Under the pieces are notes generated by a model, which searched no databases, was not told the origin of the DNA, and was given only the letters and a program-made list of their open reading frames with translations. Of a DNA stretch of 42,915 bases, positions 38,765 to 42,915 are shown piece by piece. How positions within the stretch are numbered: position 1 is the first letter of the stretch; each line of letters starts with the position of its first letter. Source of the stretch: Rhodanobacter sp. (lineage in GTDB: Bacteria > Pseudomonadota > Gammaproteobacteria > Xanthomonadales > Rhodanobacteraceae); contig DAIDKO010000065.1 in NCBI GenBank assembly GCA_027450005.1, positions 1-42,915 of the forward strand, in the 5' to 3' direction. The position numbers were made by a program, and so were the translations under genes.

Positions 38765-39997
38765 ATGAGTGTCTCCGAACCCGCCGCCCCTTTGCCCGCC
38801 GTGCTGCAGGACCAGCCGATCGAACGTGTGCAGCGCGACGGCGTGGAATACGTGGTGCTGGGCACCGCGCATGTCTCGCGCACCAGCATGGAGGCGGTGG
38901 AAGCGCTGCTGGAGCACGAATATTTCGACGCGGTCGCGGTGGAACTGTGCGAGAGCCGCGCACAGGGCATGCGCGATCCCGATGCGTTCAAGCGCATGGA
39001 CCTGTTCCAGGTGATCCGCCAGGGCAAGGCCGGCATGGTGGCGGCCAGCCTGGTGCTTTCGACATTCCAGAAGCGGCTCGCCGAGCAGTCCGGCATCCAG
39101 CCTGGTGCCGAGATGAAGGCGGCGATGGATGGCGCCGAAAGGCGCCGCCTGCCGCTGTGGCTGATCGACCGCGAGGTCGGCGCCACGCTGAAGCGCGCAT
39201 GGCACAACGTCGGCTTCTGGCAGCGCTTCGGCCTGCTCGGCGGCCTGCTCGCCAGCGTGTTCGAACGCGAGGAGATCGACGCCGGCGAGATCGAGAAGCT
39301 AAAGCAGGGCGACATGCTGGAGAGCGCCTTCAGCGAGTTTGCCAGCGAATCGAAACCGCTCTACCAGAGCCTGATCGCCGAACGCGATGCCTACATGGCC
39401 GCGCGTCTGCGCGAGGAAGCCGCACGCGCAGCGATCGACACGCCGCGCCGCGTGCTTGTGGTGATCGGTGCGGGACACCTGAAAGGCCTGTGCCAGCTGC
39501 TGCGCGAGCAGCAAGGCGACCCGGCGGCAAGCGCCGCCGAACTGGCGCAGGAACCGCCGAAGGCGCGCTGGCCGAAATGGCTGGCCACCGGCCTGGTGCT
39601 GGCGGTATTCGTCGCCATCGCGTGGGCGTTCCACCACAACGCCGCACTGGGCACGCAGGCGCTCGTCGCTTGGGTGCTGTTCACCGGTTGCTTCGCCGCG
39701 CTGGGTGCGCTGATCGCCGCCGCGCACCCGCTCAGCGTGCTCGCCGCGTTCGTCGCCGCACCGATCAAGCCGTTCCGTCCCGGCATCCCCGCCGGCGGCA
39801 TCAGCGCAGCGGCCGAGGCCTGGGTGCGCCGACCGCGCGTCGCCGACTTCGACACGTTGCGCGACGACATCGTGCACTGGAGCGGCTGGTGGAAGAACCG
39901 GGTGGCGCGCACCCTGCTGAATTTCTTCCTGGTCAGCCTGGGTACCATCGTGGGCGAGTACAGCGCGGGCATCCACATCTTCCGCAGCCTGGTCTGA
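38765..39997 (+). CDS. TraB/GumN-family membrane protein
   Basis: A 410-residue protein of the TraB (PrgY/GumN-like) family. The N-terminal domain starts with VVLGTAHVSRTSMEAVEALLE, the diagnostic GTAHVS motif, and contains AVELCESRAQ and VVIGAGHLKGLCQLL. Three or four membrane segments follow from about residue 277 (LATGLVLAVFVAIAWAF and others). The family is related to the Tiki metalloproteases, but activity here is untested. The ATG at 38765 is preferred over a TTG at 38732, though neither has a good ribosome site. Confidence 0.85.
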   Translation: MSVSEPAAPLPAVLQDQPIERVQRDGVEYVVLGTAHVSRTSMEAVEALLEHEYFDAVAVELCESRAQGMRDPDAFKRMDLFQVIRQGKAGMVAASLVLSTFQKRLAEQSGIQPGAEMKAAMDGAERRRLPLWLIDREVGATLKRAWHNVGFWQRFGLLGGLLASVFEREEIDAGEIEKLKQGDMLESAFSEFASESKPLYQSLIAERDAYMAARLREEAARAAIDTPRRVLVVIGAGHLKGLCQLLREQQGDPAASAAELAQEPPKARWPKWLATGLVLAVFVAIAWAFHHNAALGTQALVAWVLFTGCFAALGALIAAAHPLSVLAAFVAAPIKPFRPGIPAGGISAAAEAWVRRPRVADFDTLRDDIVHWSGWWKNRVARTLLNFFLVSLGTIVGEYSAGIHIFRSLV

Positions 39998-40026
39998 GCG
40001 CCGGCCCCACGGCCGCAACGGGCAGG

Positions 40027-40056
40027 TTGTCCGTACCCGGAAGTGCTGTCTATACT
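40027..40056 (+). promoter_or_regulatory. Promoter of the cytochrome c pair
   Basis: TTGTCC (40027-40032) and TATACT (40051-40056) are separated by 18 bases, a good sigma-70-type promoter, 55 bases before the first cytochrome start. It lies in the 113-bp gap after the TraB gene. Confidence 0.65.
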
Positions 40057-40110
40057 GCGGCGGTTGGTGCACTCATTCGCATCTGTCGCCGCACCTGGGG
40101 AACGATCTCG

Positions 40111-40446
40111 ATGATTCGACTGCAATTGCTTGGTCTGGCAGCCGCTGCCGCCTTGCTGGCCACCGCCAGCGCGCACGCCGCCGACGGCGGCGACAAGGCA
40201 GCGGGACGCACGCTGGTCTATACCTGTGCCGGCTGCCACGGCATACCTGGCTACGCCAATGCCTATCCGAACTATCCCGTGCCGAAGATTGCCGGGCAAA
40301 ACGAGCAGTACATCATCAACGCACTGAACGGGTACAAGAGCGGCGATCGCAGCTATCCGACCATGCGTGCGCAAGCGGAGAGCCTGTCCGAACAGAACAT
40401 CAAGGACATCGCCGCCTACCTGTCCAGCCTCACGCCGATCAAATAA
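40111..40446 (+). CDS. Small class I cytochrome c
   Basis: A 111-residue exported monohaem cytochrome c. A signal peptide (about 1-23, ending AHA) is followed by the haem-binding CAGCH at residues 39-43; Met85 (YPTMRAQAES) is the likely sixth ligand. The C-terminal helix NIKDIAAYLSSL is typical. GGGGAA precedes the ATG. It is a small periplasmic electron carrier, co-transcribed with the next gene 13 bases downstream, which encodes a similar protein; both end in the DIAAYxSSL helix, suggesting gene duplication. Confidence 0.9.
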   Translation: MIRLQLLGLAAAAALLATASAHAADGGDKAAGRTLVYTCAGCHGIPGYANAYPNYPVPKIAGQNEQYIINALNGYKSGDRSYPTMRAQAESLSEQNIKDIAAYLSSLTPIK

Positions 40447-40459
40447 CCAAGGATCACGC

Positions 40460-40810
40460 ATGCGACGCGCACCAGCCCTGCTTTCGTTCAGCGCCATCCT
40501 GGCGCTTGCCTCGGCCCCGTTGCTGGCCAGCGGCAATCCCGCCGCCGGCAAGACCAAGGCCGCTGCCTGCTTCGCCTGCCACGGCGCCGACGGCAACGCG
40601 GTCGACCCGCAATACCCGCGGCTTGCCGGCCAGTACAACGAATACCTGCAGCAGGCGCTGCACGAGTACAAGACCGGCGAGCGCAACAATCCGATCATGA
40701 AGGGCATGGTGGCCACGCTGTCCGACCAGGATATCCAGGACATCGCCGCCTACTTCTCCAGCCTGCCGACCAAGCTGGATACGTTGAAGGGACACATCCA
40801 GGGCGATTGA
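40460..40810 (+). CDS. Small class I cytochrome c (second of pair)
   Basis: A 116-residue exported cytochrome c. Signal peptide about 1-23; haem motif CFACH at residues 37-41; the sixth ligand is a Met in NPIMKGMVATLSDQD. The C-terminal helix DIQDIAAYFSSLPTK is close to that of the preceding cytochrome. AAGGA stands before the ATG. The electron partners cannot be told from the neighbourhood: no oxidase or reductase gene is adjacent. A very strong terminator follows. Confidence 0.9.
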   Translation: MRRAPALLSFSAILALASAPLLASGNPAAGKTKAAACFACHGADGNAVDPQYPRLAGQYNEYLQQALHEYKTGERNNPIMKGMVATLSDQDIQDIAAYFSSLPTKLDTLKGHIQGD

Positions 40811-40833
40811 GCCCGTCCGCCAAGGCCATCAAC

Positions 40834-40865
40834 GCAGAAGGCCCGCCTCCAGGCGGGCCTTCTGC
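40834..40865. terminator. Strong bidirectional terminator
   Basis: A perfect 15-bp inverted repeat (GCAGAAGGCCCGCCT / AGGCGGGCCTTCTGC) separated by two bases, so effectively a 14-bp stem with a tetraloop, followed by TCTTC. It lies between convergent genes, the cytochromes and nfuA. Confidence 0.88.
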
Positions 40866-40926
40866 TCTTCGGGCATGGCCATGGGAACCGCCGCATTGAT
40901 CCTCGCGCCCCCGGCAGGCCCGTCGC

Positions 40927-41535
40927 TCAGCCCAGGGCCGACTTGCCCTCGTGCTCGCTGTAGTAAGGCTGGCTGCCGCCGCTGTGGTCGGTGGCATCGC
41001 GCACGGCAGTTACTTCGGTCACGCGCTCGCGCAAGGTCTTTTCCACGCCCTGCTTCAGGGTGACGTCCACCATGCCGCAGCCGTGGCAGCCCCCGCCGAA
41101 CTGCAGCAGCACCACGCCTTCCGCGTCGACTTCGAGCAGGGTGACGCGGCCACCGTGCGAGGCCAGCCGCGGATTGATCTCGGCATCGAGTACGTAACGC
41201 ACGCGCTCGATCACGCCAGCTTCCATGCCCGGCACGTCGCCCTTGATTTTCGGCGCGCGGATGTTGAGCAGTCCGCCGGTGGCGTTCGGCTCGAAGTCAA
41301 TGCTGGCGCCGTCCAGCCAGGGCGCGCTGTCGCCCTCGATGTGGAAGTCGAAGCCTGCGCATTCGATGGTCCATTCGTTGCCGCGCAATTCGGCCGGCTC
41401 GCAGAATTCCAGCTCGCAATTCGCCGCCGGCGTGCCCGGCTCGGTCACCTGCAGGCGAATGCCCAGCCCCTCACTGCCCTGCTGGGCCAGCAGCCGGCGG
41501 AAATGCTGCTGCGCTCGTTCGGAAATTTCGATCAT
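40927..41535 (-). CDS. nfuA: Fe-S biogenesis protein NfuA
   Basis: A 202-residue Fe-S carrier. The N-terminal A-type-like domain (about 1-100, ISERAQQHFRRLL) lacks the three functional cysteines of true A-type carriers, as usual for NfuA. The C-terminal NifU domain has the cluster-binding Cys150 and Cys153 (FGGGCHGCGMVDVTLKQG). It passes 4Fe-4S clusters to target enzymes, especially under oxidative or iron stress. The start at 41535 fits the family. The 138-bp gap to the divergent phhB gene must contain both promoters; the AT-rich TACTAAAAT on the minus strand near 41585 is a possible -10 for nfuA. Confidence 0.94.
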   Translation of the reverse strand: MIEISERAQQHFRRLLAQQGSEGLGIRLQVTEPGTPAANCELEFCEPAELRGNEWTIECAGFDFHIEGDSAPWLDGASIDFEPNATGGLLNIRAPKIKGDVPGMEAGVIERVRYVLDAEINPRLASHGGRVTLLEVDAEGVVLLQFGGGCHGCGMVDVTLKQGVEKTLRERVTEVTAVRDATDHSGGSQPYYSEHEGKSALG

Positions 41536-41673
41536 GTGTCACCTGTGGCGAAGCGCGACATCGCGCGCGACGAATCAGCACCATTTTAGTACGGTTTCGC
41601 GAACGCCCGCAGGTTTTGACTTTTGCGTGTGCACCTTCGACCCTGCGCAGCTTCGTCCCGCCATGGAGTCCGC

Positions 41674-42015
41674 ATGAACATCCACGATTACGCCAACCAG
41701 CATTGCCAGCCGCGCAGGGGCAAGGAGCACGCTCTGGGCGCGGACGAAGTCGCCCGCCTGCTGCCGCTGTTGCCGGGCTGGGCACTGAGCGCGGACGGCC
41801 ACGCCATCGTCAAGGATTTCGGCTTTCCGGACTTCCACCATACGCTGGGCTTCATCAACGCGGTGGGCTTTATGGCCAACCACGAAGACCATCATCCGGA
41901 CATCGAAGCGGGCTACGGGCACTGCCAGCTGCTGTGGTCCACCCACGACGTCGGTGGACTGTCGCTCAACGACATCATATGCGCGGCAAAGGTCGAGGCG
42001 CTGCTGGCACGTTAA
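41674..42015 (+). CDS. phhB: Pterin-4a-carbinolamine dehydratase
   Basis: A 113-residue protein with the family signature: FINAVGFMANHEDHHPDIEA and STHDVGGLSLNDI, including the His-His-Pro and distal His of the active site. It recycles the pterin cofactor of phenylalanine hydroxylase. The ATG at 41674 has GGAG before it; the open frame starts earlier but without homology. No phenylalanine hydroxylase gene (phhA) is adjacent, so its partner is elsewhere or it has another role. Confidence 0.92.
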   Translation: MNIHDYANQHCQPRRGKEHALGADEVARLLPLLPGWALSADGHAIVKDFGFPDFHHTLGFINAVGFMANHEDHHPDIEAGYGHCQLLWSTHDVGGLSLNDIICAAKVEALLAR

Positions 42016-42017
42016 GC

Positions 42018-42915
42018 GTGCGGCGACCGCCCGCAACGACGCCGCGCGGCTGGCTGTCCGGCGCGGGCTTCGCGCTGCTGGTGGCGCTGCTCTCGTTCGG
42101 CCTGCGCGATCTGGCCGCCAACGTCACCACAGGCCACCTGCAGCGCGTCGCAGACCGGCAGGCGGCCCTGATCGAACAGGGCCAGCCGTTGTGGCGGTGG
42201 CGGCTGCGCCAGCCGCACGACCTGGTCGCCGGCCGCGCCTTTGGTGCTACCGACGTGCAGCGTGCCGACCATGGTCTGCGTATTCGCAGAAGCGCCGGCA
42301 CGCCGTTCGAACTGAGCCTGCCGATAAGCGTGATGCTCGATCCCGGCCATTGGCCATTGCTGACGTTACTCGGTTCGGCCGACGTGCCGTTCCGGCTGGG
42401 CCTGGCCTGGCGGCCTCGACTGGAGCAGCCTGCGTGCGTCGCCTGGCGGGAGTCGCCGGTCGCCGCGGGAGCGCTGCACATCCTGATCGACCTGCGCCGG
42501 TTGCGCTGGCGGGTCGCCGACGGCAGCGCCTGTGCCGCGCCACAAAGGATCGCGATGCTGCGGCTGAGGCTGGAGCTGCCTGCAGGCGCGTCGTTGCGCC
42601 TGGACGACGTGGCGCTAGGCCGCGAAGCTCCCCTGCCCCTGCCGACGCGCCCTTCGCTGCAACTGTCGGCCGATCCCGCCGTGGCTGCCCGGCAACTCGC
42701 TGATCCCGCTCTGCCGGCCGCGCCCTGGATCTCCCTGCCGGCCACGGCCTCGGCCGAAACGCAGTTGGCCTTGTGCCAGCGCATCCAGTGGCAGCGGCCG
42801 GGCGCGCTGATCCTGCCGCACGGCGACATGCCGGTAGCCACGGGCGAATCCGGCGGGCATGGGTGGCTGGCCCGGATCGGCGCCCTCGGCTATCTGCTGG
42901 TGCTGGCAGGGCTAG
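42018..42915 (+). CDS. Uncharacterised membrane protein, 3' end outside window
   Basis: An open frame runs from a GTG at 42018, 2 bases after the phhB stop, to the end of the window (299 codons visible). I do not recognise the family. A membrane segment lies at about residues 12-30 (WLSGAGFALLVALLSFGL), then about 250 residues that look extracytoplasmic and rich in beta-strand, with many Trp, Leu and Arg, and the start of another membrane segment at the very end (ARIGALGYLLVLAG). Third-position GC use is like that of real genes nearby, and the spacing suggests co-translation with phhB. A sensor or transport role is possible but unsupported. Confidence 0.6.
   Translation, partial: MRRPPATTPRGWLSGAGFALLVALLSFGLRDLAANVTTGHLQRVADRQAALIEQGQPLWRWRLRQPHDLVAGRAFGATDVQRADHGLRIRRSAGTPFELSLPISVMLDPGHWPLLTLLGSADVPFRLGLAWRPRLEQPACVAWRESPVAAGALHILIDLRRLRWRVADGSACAAPQRIAMLRLRLELPAGASLRLDDVALGREAPLPLPTRPSLQLSADPAVAARQLADPALPAAPWISLPATASAETQLALCQRIQWQRPGALILPHGDMPVATGESGGHGWLARIGALGYLLVLAGL

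Overview
The window is about 43 kb of high-GC, densely coding chromosome. The gene set and gene order (yciI-bolA-smc-zipA, a RecJ that shares its start with the stop of an upstream conserved gene, agmatine deiminase plus N-carbamoylputrescine amidase, paired small cytochromes c) suggest a gammaproteobacterium of the Xanthomonadales, probably Rhodanobacteraceae. That placement is inference from protein resemblance, not from a marker-gene search. I saw no rRNA, tRNA, insertion sequence, phage gene or CRISPR array.

Layout. Positions 1-8.1 kb: the 3' end of a membrane Ser/Thr kinase converges on a minus-strand block of yciI, bolA, smc, zipA, a PP2C phosphatase and a LysM lipoprotein. Positions 8.2-25.6 kb: one plus-strand metabolic island with PHA synthase, phasin, acetoacetyl-CoA reductase, a MaoC/phosphate acetyltransferase fusion, acetate kinase, a complete nine-gene N-type ATPase operon (atpDCQRBEFAG), a LOG-family protein, a beta-CASP metallo-hydrolase and phosphoketolase. 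Positions 25.7-36.1 kb: minus-strand housekeeping genes (lysS, an 11-residue-repeat exported protein, prfB with its programmed frameshift, asnB, a SpoIIAA-like protein, recJ, a conserved protein, an ABC-F ATPase). Positions 36.2-42.9 kb: a small exported protein, aguA-aguB, a TraB/GumN-family protein, two cytochromes c, nfuA (minus), phhB and a membrane protein cut by the window end.

Two regulatory systems stand out. (1) The metabolic island carries two FNR/ANR-type palindromes with the same half-sites (TTGAC-N4-ATCAA), one before phaC and one before the N-ATPase genes. Each sits at about -41 relative to a plausible -10, the position of an FNR-activated promoter. This makes the island look like a low-oxygen regulon: phosphoketolase makes acetyl-phosphate, acetate kinase turns it into ATP or the Pta domain turns it into acetyl-CoA, the Pha enzymes store carbon and reductant as polyester, and the N-ATPase uses ATP to pump ions.

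(2) Upstream of asnB there is what appears to be a complete transcription attenuator of the trp/his type, but for asparagine. It has a predicted promoter, a leaderless 39-codon leader ORF with six Asn codons within eight residues, three mutually exclusive 8-bp pairings, and a T-tailed terminator. I do not know of an asparagine leader peptide in this lineage and consider it the most novel signal in the window.
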